The notes below the pieces were generated by a model that was not told the DNA's origin, searched no databases, and saw nothing but the letters and a program-made list of their open reading frames with translations. A DNA stretch of 15,199 nt from Cyanobacteriota bacterium (lineage in GTDB: Bacteria; Cyanobacteriota; Cyanobacteriia; PCC-6307; Cyanobiaceae). Below, in pieces: positions 1 to 6,984 of the stretch. Every line of letters starts with the position of its first letter. Within the stretch, counting starts at the first letter, position 1. Made by a program: the position numbers and the translations under genes. The stretch spans positions 1 through 15,199 of the forward strand of contig JAPLIF010000288.1 in assembly GCA_026389255.1 (NCBI GenBank). Direction: 5' to 3'.

Positions 1-912
1 GGCCTCGAGGGCCTGGGGGGGCACCCAGGGATCATCGGCGGCCTGCAGCAGCAATAGGGGGGGGAGGGGCGCCCTGGAGGCATCCGCCCCCAACGCCAGC
101 AACGTTGGCAACGGACTGGCCGCCGCGTAATAAGCCCCAACGGAGGGATAGCCCCAGCGCGGGGCGGTGATGCCGGCATCAAAGGCGCGAATCGAGCCGA
201 GGCGCAGGGCCCGCCCCAGGGCCTGCTGTTCGCCGACGGCCAGGCCGCCAGGATCCTGGCTCACCTCGTCCACCAGACGCCGCAGCAGCCAACGCTGGTA
301 AAGCCCGTTGCGGGGACGTTCCATCTGGCCAAGACAGGCCTCCAAATCGAGGGGACTGCTGACGCAGGCCAGGCCCTGGAGGGGCGATCCAAGGGCCGGG
401 TTGTGGTGCAGGGCCGTCAAAAGGGCGTTCAGCAGAACCGTGCCCCCCAGGGACAACCCGACCCCGAAAAGGGGCAGGGACCCCGCCTGGAGACGGGCCC
501 AGGCCAGGGCGGCCAGCACGTCCTGATCACATCGGGCGGCATAGCTGCCATGGGCCAACGGACGGCCGGCCCCCGCCCCCCGCAGGTTGAGCCGCACCAC
601 CGCTAGACCGTGGTCCTGCAGGACTAGGGCCAGCCGGCGCAGGCCGGGGCCGTCGCTGGCGCCGCCCAAGCCATGCACCAGCACAACCCAGCCCCACGGC
701 TTGGCGACCCCATCCACCCGGGCCAGCAATCGGTCCGCCCCAGCCAGGGCAATCGTGGCCCACTGGCCCCGATCCGGGGGTAGGGACGGGGGGTGAATGC
801 TGTCGCGCACGGTCTGTAGATCGCCACCCCACCAGGGGAAGCGGGGCCGGAAGGATCCCCCGGTCGGCAGGGAATCCACAACGCAATCGGGGGGAGAATC
901 CGGGCTCGCCAT
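1..912 (-). CDS. YheT-type alpha/beta hydrolase (UPF0017), 3' part missing at window edge
   Basis: The frame is open from an ATG at 912 to the left edge, giving 304 residues without a stop. It shows the alpha/beta-hydrolase signature of the YheT family: an oxyanion-type VHGLGG loop at residues 79-84, a LNLRGAGAG strand-turn at 109-117, a GLSLGG nucleophile elbow with Ser154, and an AADDPWVPP segment at 291-299 that should carry the catalytic Asp. The catalytic His would lie beyond the edge. E. coli YheT is about 340 residues, so roughly 30-50 are missing. Substrate is unknown for most members; esterase-like activity is inferred from the fold. It is divergent from the helicase gene, with 59 bp between the two starts. 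The start is the only in-frame ATG in the upstream stretch; an upstream GTG or TTG start is not excluded. Confidence 0.88.
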   Translation of the reverse strand, partial: MASPDSPPDCVVDSLPTGGSFRPRFPWWGGDLQTVRDSIHPPSLPPDRGQWATIALAGADRLLARVDGVAKPWGWVVLVHGLGGASDGPGLRRLALVLQDHGLAVVRLNLRGAGAGRPLAHGSYAARCDQDVLAALAWARLQAGSLPLFGVGLSLGGTVLLNALLTALHHNPALGSPLQGLACVSSPLDLEACLGQMERPRNGLYQRWLLRRLVDEVSQDPGGLAVGEQQALGRALRLGSIRAFDAGITAPRWGYPSVGAYYAAASPLPTLLALGADASRAPLPPLLLLQAADDPWVPPQALEA

Positions 913-971
913 GGTGAGGGACTGGAACAGCGGCGGGGTGGCCCGTCGCGCTGGGGCCCCAGAATCCGATC

Positions 972-2468
972 ATGGCGCTCCCCTCCTTTGATCTTGGCCT
1001 GCGCCCGCGCTCCAATCCCCTGGGGGAATCGGTTGCAGCCGCCCCGGCCATCGAACCGCGCCAGTGGCAGCGGCACCTGATCGAGCTGATGCGCCGCAGG
1101 CTGCGTCAGGGGCCGGCCCTGGAAAAGGATGTGTTGGTGCATGCCGGACCTGGGGCGGGCAAGACCATCGGTGCGCTCCTGGGGTTCCGCCGCCTCTGGC
1201 AGGAAGGCCACCTCGATCGCGTGCTGATCTGCTGCCACCGCACCACAATTGCCAACCAATGGCTGGAAACGGGGCGGCGCCTGGGTCTGATTCTCGAACC
1301 CTGGCAGGGGGGCACCCCCCAGGACAGCAGCCATGGCCTGGTCTTGAGTTATCAGGCGGCAACCCGGGCCCAGGGGGATCCAACGGCACTGCTGGCCGGG
1401 GCTGGGCAAGGGGTGCGCTGGCTGGCCATTGCCGATGAAGTCCACCACCTCGGTCTCGATCCGGACGAACCGGAGTCCAGCGCCTGGGGGCCCGCCTTCA
1501 GCCGCCTCACCGAACCGGCGGCCCTGCGCCTAGGACTCTCGGGCACCCCCTTTCGGGCCGACAATCTGGCCTTCTGTGCCGCCCGGCGCCAGCCGATTCC
1601 GGCCGAGGAGGGGGGCGGGGAACATATCGTGCCGGACCTGAGTATCGAGCCCCGCCAGTTGATCGAGGCGGGCGATGTACGCCCGCTGGAATTCCGCTTT
1701 CAAGATGGCTGGGTGGAGCATGGACGGCCCCAGGACGGCATCGAAAGGGAACAGTCACCCTTGTCCGCCGAAAGCCGCGAAAGCTGGCGGGCCCGCAATC
1801 TGCGGCGGGCCATCCGCCTGGGCGACGGGGGGGGCATTGCCCTGCGGGTGTTGCTCCAGGCCCGCTCCCGGTTGGCCTGGGTCCGTCAGCGCGAACCGGA
1901 CGCCGGGGGCCTGGTGGTGGCCAGGGACATCCTGCACGCCCGTCAGATCACCGCCCTGCTGATCGAGCAGGGCGATCGGGTGCAGCTGGTGCACTCCCAG
2001 GAACTGGAGGCGGAGGCGCTGCTGAAGGCCTTTCGCGCCGGCGCCGGGGAATGGCTGGTGAGCGTGGACATGTGCTCGGAAGGGTTTGATGCGCCACGGT
2101 TGAGGGTGGTGGCTTACCTGACCACGGTGGTGACGCGGAGCCGTTTTGTGCAGGCGATCACCAGGGCCGTGCGGGTGGGCGAAGCGTCCCAGGCCAGCGC
2201 GGCCGGCCCGCTCCCACCGTCCTATGTGTTCGCCCCGGCCGACCCCCTGCTGATGGGCTATGCCCGGGGTTGGTCCCTCAGCGAGCCCTACCGGATCAGC
2301 CCACCCCGATTGGCCGCCAGCGCCAATGCTGGGGGCTGGGGAGGGGGCGGAGATCCGCTGGCGAGATGGCAAGCCCTAGGGGCCCGCTCCAGTGGGGTGA
2401 TCCAGGTGCGGGGCCCCCAATTGCCAAACTTACGCAACAGTTCCCCATTGCCCCGAACCCATGAATAG
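972..2468 (+). CDS. Stand-alone SF2 DEAD/DEAH-box helicase (DEVH box)
   Basis: A 498-residue protein with the full superfamily 2 motif set in order: a Q-motif-like IEPRQWQ at 28-34, Walker A GPGAGKT at 59-65, motif Ia around LICCHRTTIANQW at 85-97, a DEVH Walker B box at 155-158, motif III SGTPFR at 190-195, motif V around VDMCSEGFDAPRL at 365-377, and motif VI QAITRAVR at 394-401. It should be an ATP-dependent nucleic-acid translocase or helicase. No nuclease, methyltransferase or zinc-binding domain is visible, so its target cannot be told from sequence. The layout resembles the ERCC3/type III restriction (ResIII) branch more than RNA-type DEAD proteins. The C-terminal 90 residues are Gly/Pro/Arg-rich and not recognised. 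It starts at ATG 972, divergent from the YheT-like gene. Confidence 0.9.
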   Translation: MALPSFDLGLRPRSNPLGESVAAAPAIEPRQWQRHLIELMRRRLRQGPALEKDVLVHAGPGAGKTIGALLGFRRLWQEGHLDRVLICCHRTTIANQWLETGRRLGLILEPWQGGTPQDSSHGLVLSYQAATRAQGDPTALLAGAGQGVRWLAIADEVHHLGLDPDEPESSAWGPAFSRLTEPAALRLGLSGTPFRADNLAFCAARRQPIPAEEGGGEHIVPDLSIEPRQLIEAGDVRPLEFRFQDGWVEHGRPQDGIEREQSPLSAESRESWRARNLRRAIRLGDGGGIALRVLLQARSRLAWVRQREPDAGGLVVARDILHARQITALLIEQGDRVQLVHSQELEAEALLKAFRAGAGEWLVSVDMCSEGFDAPRLRVVAYLTTVVTRSRFVQAITRAVRVGEASQASAAGPLPPSYVFAPADPLLMGYARGWSLSEPYRISPPRLAASANAGGWGGGGDPLARWQALGARSSGVIQVRGPQLPNLRNSSPLPRTHE

Positions 2469-2564
2469 GTCTCGAAAAGCTGGCAATACGCCCAGGCCAT
2501 GCGAGTGTGTATCAAGTAACACCTTCATCTGCCAGCCAGCCAGGCAGGCTATGGGGCATGACGG

Positions 2565-2810
2565 ATGACATCCATGGACGCCTCGGTGCATCGGAGATTG
2601 ACCGTGGCTGTGTGTTGGGCTTTAGCCCGCCGATCAGCCCTCGACACACTCGAATTATACGAGGAAAGTTTTGCGCTCAACGAAGAATTTCGTGAGTGGT
2701 TAGTCGCTCTTGAAGAGCATCCCGATGTTCTGAAGTCGACGATGTTAATGGTCCCCAACAACCTCACCCTCAGACACTGGCCCGAGGCGGACGGACTCTT
2801 GGAGATCTGA
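2565..2810 (+). CDS. Tentative small hypothetical protein, 81 residues
   Basis: An 81-codon frame in the AT-richer stretch between the helicase and NTRC. The first 25 residues are unremarkable. Residues 27-56 form an acidic, helix-like segment (ELYEESFALNEEFREWLVAL) and the tail ends in ADGLLEI. I do not recognise a family. In favour: the acidic amphipathic composition looks like real protein, and the frame fills much of a gap of about 430 bases. Against: there is only a weak ribosome site before ATG 2565 (ATG 2574 is an alternative), and an opposite-strand frame covers 2549-2767. It lies 96 bp after the helicase and 92 bp before NTRC. Confidence 0.45.
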   Translation: MTSMDASVHRRLTVAVCWALARRSALDTLELYEESFALNEEFREWLVALEEHPDVLKSTMLMVPNNLTLRHWPEADGLLEI

Positions 2811-2902
2811 AGGTTTTTTCCATAGTCTCTTCAGCCCCCTTGACTCCCCAAATCCAACGCGCCGCATCTTAGGCTTAGCCGTAGTCACTTCGCATAAGGA
2901 CC

Positions 2903-4321
2903 ATGGTCGCCAGCGCTCCCCTTGCCGGCTCTGCAGACGGCTCCTTGGCCGAAACTCCCATTGAGAACCTGGTGATCGTCGGTTCGGGTCCCGCCGGCTA
3001 TACCGCTGCCATTTATGCCGCTAGGGCGAACCTGGCTCCCTTGCTGATCACCGGTTTCCAACGGGGTGGTATCCCGGGGGGCCAGCTGATGACGACCACC
3101 CACGTCGAGAATTATCCCGGCTTCCCCGATGGCATCCTGGGCCCCGAGCTGATGGACCGCTGCAAAGCCCAGGCCCTGCGCTGGGGAACCAAGCTCGTGG
3201 AAGCCGATGCGGAGTCCCTCGACCTGTCCGCCCATCCCTATCGGCTGGTCACATCGGAAGGGGAAACCATCGTGACCCATTCGGTCATCCTGGCCACGGG
3301 GGCTAGTGCCAATCGCCTCGGAATTAACCAAGAGGAGCGCTTCTGGAGCCGGGGCATCAGTGCCTGTGCCATCTGTGACGGAGCCACCCCCCAGTTTCGC
3401 AAGGAGCAGCTGGCCGTGGTCGGTGGTGGCGATTCGGCCTGTGAGGAGGCGGTCTATCTGACCAAATACGGCAGCCAGGTGCACCTGATCGTGCGGAGTG
3501 ACACCCTGCGCGCCAGTGCCGCCATGGCGGATCGGGTCCTGGCCAACCCTGCCATCCGGGTGCACTGGAACCGGGAGGTGCTGGAAGCCTTGGGCGAGGA
3601 CTGGCTGAGGGCCATCCGCCTGCGGGACCGGAGCACGGGGGCCACCGAAGAACTAGACGTCAGGGGGCTGTTCTATGCCATTGGCCACACCCCCAACACC
3701 GATTTGGTGCAGGGCCAACTTGATCTCGACGAACGGGGCTATCTCGTCACCCGGACCGGCCGCCCCGAAACCAGCCTGGAGGGCGTCTTTGCCGCCGGTG
3801 ATGTGGCCGATTCTGAATGGCGCCAGGGAATCACCGCCGCCGGCAGCGGCTGCCAGGCGGCCCTCGCCGCCGAACGCTGGTTGAGTCACCATCAACTGGC
3901 CCGTCCGGTGGAGCGGCTGAGCATCGAACCGGAACTAGCCGGCGAAACCCAACCAACCGCCACCAGCGATGCTGACAATTTTGATGCCGCCACCCTATGG
4001 CAAAAAGGGGGCTATGCCCTGCGCAAGCTCTATCACGACTCCAAAAAGCCGCTGCTGGTGGTTTACACCTCCCCCAGCTGCGGCCCCTGTCATGTGCTGA
4101 AGCCCCAGTTGAAGCGCGTCCTGAACGAACTCGAAGGACGGGCCCTAGGGGTGGAGATCGACATCGAGGCGGACCAAGAGATCGCCCAACAAGCCGGCGT
4201 CTCGGGCACCCCAACCGTGCAGCTTTTTTTCAACAAACAACTCCAGCAGCAATGGCAAGGAGTGAAGCAGCGCAGTGAATTTAAAACGGCCATCGAAGCG
4301 TTGGGTTCCCCGCGACCCTGA
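2903..4321 (+). CDS. ntrC: NADPH-dependent thioredoxin reductase fused to thioredoxin (NTRC)
   Basis: A 472-residue bifunctional flavoprotein. Residues 21-330 are a low-molecular-weight thioredoxin reductase: FAD-binding GSGPAG at 27-32, redox-active CAIC at 155-158, NADPH-binding GGGDSAC at 174-180, and the second FAD motif GVFAAGDV at 294-301. After a linker of about 35 residues comes a complete thioredoxin domain (about 360-470) with active site CGPC at 393-396 and the cis-Pro loop GTPT at 435-438. In cyanobacteria and chloroplasts NTRC passes electrons from NADPH to 2-Cys peroxiredoxins and other thioredoxin targets. All catalytic cysteines are present and the length is normal. ATG 2903 follows an AAGGA ribosome site at unusually short spacing. 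The symbol is used for the plant-type NTRC, not the nitrogen regulator NtrC. It is convergent with infA. Confidence 0.95.
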   Translation: MVASAPLAGSADGSLAETPIENLVIVGSGPAGYTAAIYAARANLAPLLITGFQRGGIPGGQLMTTTHVENYPGFPDGILGPELMDRCKAQALRWGTKLVEADAESLDLSAHPYRLVTSEGETIVTHSVILATGASANRLGINQEERFWSRGISACAICDGATPQFRKEQLAVVGGGDSACEEAVYLTKYGSQVHLIVRSDTLRASAAMADRVLANPAIRVHWNREVLEALGEDWLRAIRLRDRSTGATEELDVRGLFYAIGHTPNTDLVQGQLDLDERGYLVTRTGRPETSLEGVFAAGDVADSEWRQGITAAGSGCQAALAAERWLSHHQLARPVERLSIEPELAGETQPTATSDADNFDAATLWQKGGYALRKLYHDSKKPLLVVYTSPSCGPCHVLKPQLKRVLNELEGRALGVEIDIEADQEIAQQAGVSGTPTVQLFFNKQLQQQWQGVKQRSEFKTAIEALGSPRP

Positions 4322-4323
4322 AA

Positions 4324-4338
4324 GGGGCCCGGGGCCCC
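4324..4338. terminator. GC-only inverted repeat between convergent NTRC and infA
   Basis: A 6-bp arm pair, GGGGCC and GGCCCC, separated by 3 bases, fills most of the 20-bp gap between the stop codons of NTRC and infA. There is no T-run on either side, so it is not a classical intrinsic terminator. It may end or protect both transcripts, or simply be GC-rich spacer. Confidence 0.3.
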
Positions 4339-4341
4339 AGC

Positions 4342-4611
4342 TCAACGGCGTCGGGGGCCTCCGGGACGATTGCCTCCTGGCCGGGGACCCGCCGCACCAG
4401 CGTTGCGCTCCCGATAGGTGATGCGACCGCGGGAAAGGTCGTAGGGACTGATCTCGACAAGCACCTTGTCGCCAGCCAGGAGCTTGATGCGGAACTTGGT
4501 GAGCTTGCCAGCGGCACGACAGAGGCACTGGTGGCCTGCCGGTTGCTCAAGGGTCACCAGATAAAAGCCATTGCCCTGTTCCTTCTCAATGACTCCGGAC
4601 GTCTCGATCAT
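4342..4611 (-). CDS. infA: Translation initiation factor IF-1
   Basis: An 89-residue IF-1, a single S1-type OB-fold protein that binds the 30S A site during initiation. The core from MIETSGVIEKEQGNGFY through KLTKFRIKLLAGDKVLVEISPYDLSRGRI is characteristic, and the tail is the Gly/Pro/Arg-rich extension ending in RRR seen in picocyanobacterial IF-1. The start at ATG 4611 matches the usual MIETSG N-terminus. The frame stays open to 4632, but that would add seven residues not found in the family. It is convergent with NTRC and divergent from the tentative micropeptide and pseudouridine synthase genes. Confidence 0.96.
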   Translation of the reverse strand: MIETSGVIEKEQGNGFYLVTLEQPAGHQCLCRAAGKLTKFRIKLLAGDKVLVEISPYDLSRGRITYRERNAGAAGPRPGGNRPGGPRRR

Positions 4612-4740
4612 GCGGTGGGCTAGGCGATGCAAGTGCCGCCACTGTACCGGTGGCCAAACGGCCCCCTGCAGCGCCGGCGGCCGGGAAGCCCCTCCAGGCC
4701 ACTGCTCGCTAGGGTCCCCAGCATTGCCAAGGTCTGAGCG

Positions 4741-4830
4741 ATGATTTTGCCACCCGTCTCCATGGATCTGGGCCTGTTATTAATTTCCATCGGGGTGGTG
4801 AATCTCTGGCGTTGGCGCCAGGGCAACTGA
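4741..4830 (+). CDS. Tentative 29-residue single-membrane-span micropeptide
   Basis: ATG at 4741 opens 29 codons ending in TGA at 4828-4830. The peptide has a short N-terminus with two prolines, a hydrophobic run of about 16 residues (LGLLLISIGVVNLW) and a basic tail, WRWRQGN, so it would be a single span with a positive-inside C-terminus. A second in-frame ATG lies at 4762. The stop is 21 bp before the GTG start of the pseudouridine synthase, which fits co-transcription. It does not match photosystem or b6f small subunits that I know (PetM, PetN, PetG, PetL, PsbM, PsbT, PsaM). The ribosome site is weak, and the frame could be chance. Confidence 0.35.
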   Translation: MILPPVSMDLGLLLISIGVVNLWRWRQGN

Positions 4831-4851
4831 CTAGGCAAGGAAGCGGGGCCT

Positions 4852-5484
4852 GTGACCACCCTGTTGTTTCACAAGCCCTATGGCGTTCTGAGCCAATTCA
4901 GCCCCGAGGCCGGCAGCCGCTTTCAGACCCTGGCCAACTTTGTGCCGGTGCCCGATGTCTACGCCGCCGGCCGCCTGGATGGGGACAGTGAGGGATTGCT
5001 GGTTCTCACCGATGAGGGAGTCCTGCAGCAACGGCTGACCGATCCCCGCTGGGGCCACTGGCGCCGCTACTGGGCCCAGGTGGAAGGACAGCCCAGCGAC
5101 ACTGACCTGGAACCCCTGCGCTCGGGGATTCCGCTGCAGGGACGTCTCAGCCTGCCGGCCCGGGCCAGGCCCCTGGCGGACCAGGAAGTGGACCAGGCGG
5201 CCCTGGGCGAGCGCACCCCACCGATTCGCGTGCGCCGCTTGCTGCCGACAAGCTGGATCGAACTCGACCTGCGGGAAGGGCGCAACCGACAGGTGCGCCG
5301 CATGACGGCCGCCGTGGGTCTGCCGACCCTGCGGCTGCTGCGGGTAGCAATCGATCTGATGGACGGCGACCCACCCCTCAATCTGGCGGGTCTTGCAGCG
5401 GGACAGTGGCGTCATGTCACCCCCCAGGAAAGGCAACGATTGGACCGGCTGACAGGGGCCCGCAACCCAAAAACCCTTGGCTGA
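4852..5484 (+). CDS. 23S rRNA pseudouridine synthase, RluE/RsuA family without S4 domain
   Basis: A 210-residue enzyme that isomerises a uridine in ribosomal RNA to pseudouridine. The catalytic motif GRLDGDSEGLLVLT spans 40-53, with Asp43 the expected nucleophile. The second family motif, REGRNRQVRRM, is at 141-151. The protein opens directly on the KPYGVLSQF strand, with no N-terminal S4 domain. This matches E. coli RluE (23S U2457) rather than RsuA or RluB, so RluE-like specificity is inferred from architecture. The start is a GTG at 4852, supported by an AAGGAAG ribosome site at 4837-4843 with 8-base spacing. It is convergent with the 71-residue coiled-coil gene. Confidence 0.92.
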   Translation: MTTLLFHKPYGVLSQFSPEAGSRFQTLANFVPVPDVYAAGRLDGDSEGLLVLTDEGVLQQRLTDPRWGHWRRYWAQVEGQPSDTDLEPLRSGIPLQGRLSLPARARPLADQEVDQAALGERTPPIRVRRLLPTSWIELDLREGRNRQVRRMTAAVGLPTLRLLRVAIDLMDGDPPLNLAGLAAGQWRHVTPQERQRLDRLTGARNPKTLG

Positions 5485-5492
5485 GCCGGGCC

Positions 5493-5505
5493 CTGGGGCA
5501 TCCCC
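5493..5505. terminator. Small hairpin between convergent genes
   Basis: TGGGG and CCCCA arms with a 3-base loop lie in the 23-bp gap between the stop codons of the pseudouridine synthase and the coiled-coil protein. No T-run follows on either strand, so this is only a possible bidirectional transcript end. Confidence 0.3.
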
Positions 5506-5507
5506 AA

Positions 5508-5723
5508 TCAGCCGAGGGCCTCGCGTAGTTCGCGCACGGTCTGGAGCTGTCCGTAGTAGTAATTGGCCCGGGCCCGGCGATCGGAATCTTCCATGGTGTC
5601 GAGGGCATCGAAGCCGAGGGACTGCCAGAGCTCGTGGCCGCAGGCTCGGTTGAGCTCGGCCTCCGCTTCTTCCTCCAGATTGGCCAGCCGACGTTGCAAA
5701 TTCTTGATCTGGGCGATGGCCAT
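5508..5723 (-). CDS. Hypothetical 71-residue coiled-coil protein
   Basis: A small soluble protein starting at ATG 5723. Residues 5-28 (QIKNLQRRLANLEEEAEAEL and following) have the charged and leucine spacing of a short coiled coil. The rest is also helical in character, with a YYYGQLQTVRELREAL tail. I do not recognise a characterised family. It is the last gene of the - strand cluster, 73 bp after ycf39, so it may be co-transcribed with that photosystem assembly gene. The frame remains open upstream as far as 6044, but that part overlaps the coding end of ycf39 in another frame and is not used. A weak AAGG lies just before the chosen start. Confidence 0.7.
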   Translation of the reverse strand: MAIAQIKNLQRRLANLEEEAEAELNRACGHELWQSLGFDALDTMEDSDRRARANYYYGQLQTVRELREALG

Positions 5724-5796
5724 GGCCTTGAAAGACGCCGAGGAGACTTCCGACGATAGTACACACGCACTGTCCAGGTTCCTGGGGGAGGCCCGT

Positions 5797-6759
5797 TCAG
5801 AAGGGCAGTTTCTTTTTGGCGTTCTTGTCGAGGTCGGCATCCATCTCGCGCAGACGCTTGAGAATCGTGTCGTAGTACTCGCGTAGGTAGGCCTCCAGGG
5901 TGGTGGTTTCAGCAGGATCGAGGCCGAAGGCGGCGTAGGACGCGTCCATCGGGGCATCGAGGGCTTCGCCACCGCCACTGACGCGGTCGAAACTGAGCCG
6001 CTCGGCGACGTTCTGGCCGGCCTCAAAGAAACCGGCCACACCACGCATCAAATTGATCAGGGCCGGTGGCACCCGGAATACCTTGGCGTCCTTGCTGCTG
6101 AAGCGCTCGCAAAGCTGGGTGACTTCGGCCGTGGTCCAGGCCCGGGGGCCAACAACGGCAAAAGCGCGACGCACCGTCGCGGGGTGGTCGAGGGCGGCGA
6201 CGGCAAATCGAGCCATGTCCTGGGTATTCATGTAGGCAATCGGGGTGGGGACCCCACTGACCCAGACCGTCTGGCCCTCCAGGACCGGAATAGCGAACTG
6301 GCTGATCAGACCCTGCATGAAGGCGGCCCCCTGCAGGATCGTGTAATCGAGATCGGAGGCTGCCAACCAGGCCTCGGTACAGGCCTTGATGTCCATCAAG
6401 GGCACATCGGGATGGCGGGAAGCCCCCAACAGAGAGACAAAAACCATCCGCTTCAGTCCGTTACGACCACAGGCGTCGAAGAGGTTTTGCTGGCCGGACC
6501 AGTCGATGTCATAGGTACTGAGGGAATCGCTGGCCCGGGCCGTGGCGGCATCAATCAACGCTTCCTGGCCTTCCAGGGCGTAATCGAGACTTTCTGGCTC
6601 CATCAGGTCGCCCCGGGTGAGCTCGCAACCCCATTCCTGCAAAAAAGCGGCCTTGCGGGGCGAACGCACCATGCAACGCACGTTGTGACCCGCATCCAGC
6701 GCCCGGCGGGCGATCTGGCGGCCGAGGGTGCCGGTGCCACCCACTACCAGAACCTGCAT
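5797..6759 (-). CDS. ycf39: Ycf39-type NmrA-like SDR, photosystem II assembly factor
   Basis: A 320-residue atypical short-chain dehydrogenase. The Rossmann motif GGTGTLGR at 7-14 opens the protein, followed by the NmrA-like layout (MVRSPRKAAFLQEWGCELTR, then FVSLLGASRHP). The typical catalytic Tyr-x3-Lys of active SDRs is not evident, as usual for NmrA-type proteins. In Synechocystis, Ycf39 binds the Hlip HliD and works with chlorophyll synthase in delivering chlorophyll to newly made D1 during photosystem II assembly. The role here is inferred from family membership. The start ATG 6759 directly precedes the QVLVVGGTG strand. It sits 80 bp downstream of petM on the same strand, a grouping that keeps thylakoid genes together. 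Confidence 0.92.
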   Translation of the reverse strand: MQVLVVGGTGTLGRQIARRALDAGHNVRCMVRSPRKAAFLQEWGCELTRGDLMEPESLDYALEGQEALIDAATARASDSLSTYDIDWSGQQNLFDACGRNGLKRMVFVSLLGASRHPDVPLMDIKACTEAWLAASDLDYTILQGAAFMQGLISQFAIPVLEGQTVWVSGVPTPIAYMNTQDMARFAVAALDHPATVRRAFAVVGPRAWTTAEVTQLCERFSSKDAKVFRVPPALINLMRGVAGFFEAGQNVAERLSFDRVSGGGEALDAPMDASYAAFGLDPAETTTLEAYLREYYDTILKRLREMDADLDKNAKKKLPF

Positions 6760-6839
6760 GACCCACTCACCGGAAGCCGGCTGAGCCTAGGGGCCCGTAG
6801 GCGAAGGCCGCGACCGCTGGGCGGCCCCAACCCCCGTTC

Positions 6840-6935
6840 TCAGCGGAAGAGGCGCACCATGAGGGCACCACCCGCCAGTCCAACGGCGATCAACACCCAG
6901 AACAGGGCAGCGGTACCGAAGATTTCCGAGGCCAT
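6840..6935 (-). CDS. petM: Cytochrome b6f complex subunit PetM
   Basis: A 31-residue single-span protein starting at ATG 6935. Its N-terminus, [20 protein letters not shown], is the diagnostic PetM sequence; the span covers roughly residues 9-27 and the tail is basic (VRLFR). PetM is one of the small peripheral subunits of the thylakoid cytochrome b6f complex, stabilising the plastoquinol-plastocyanin oxidoreductase. Length is normal. It lies 48 bp after the end of the broken glcD-like gene and 80 bp before ycf39. An AGGAAGGG stretch about 22-29 bases upstream is too far to be the ribosome site. Confidence 0.95.
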   Translation of the reverse strand: MASEIFGTAALFWVLIAVGLAGGALMVRLFR

Positions 6936-6984
6936 GACCAGGAAGAAGCAAAGCCCTTCCTATTTAGCAGCCCCGGGCCCTTGA

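Noticed and set aside
624..1448. 274-residue open frame on the - strand over the helicase and YheT-like genes
   Set aside because: It is the antisense of two well-supported coding frames; its translation is Pro/Gly/Arg-rich with no motif, as expected in high-GC antisense frames.
2840..2875. TTGACT and TAGGCT as a -35/-10 pair before NTRC
   Set aside because: The spacing is about 24 bases, too long for a standard sigma-70 promoter, and the -10 match is weak.
4627..4737. 36-codon + strand frame just upstream of the tentative micropeptide
   Set aside because: It is Arg/Pro-rich, without a ribosome site or structure, and lies in the infA upstream region; probably chance.
6184..6984. 266-residue + strand frame opposite ycf39 and petM
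   Set aside because: ycf39 and petM on the - strand are unambiguous; this frame has no recognisable protein features.
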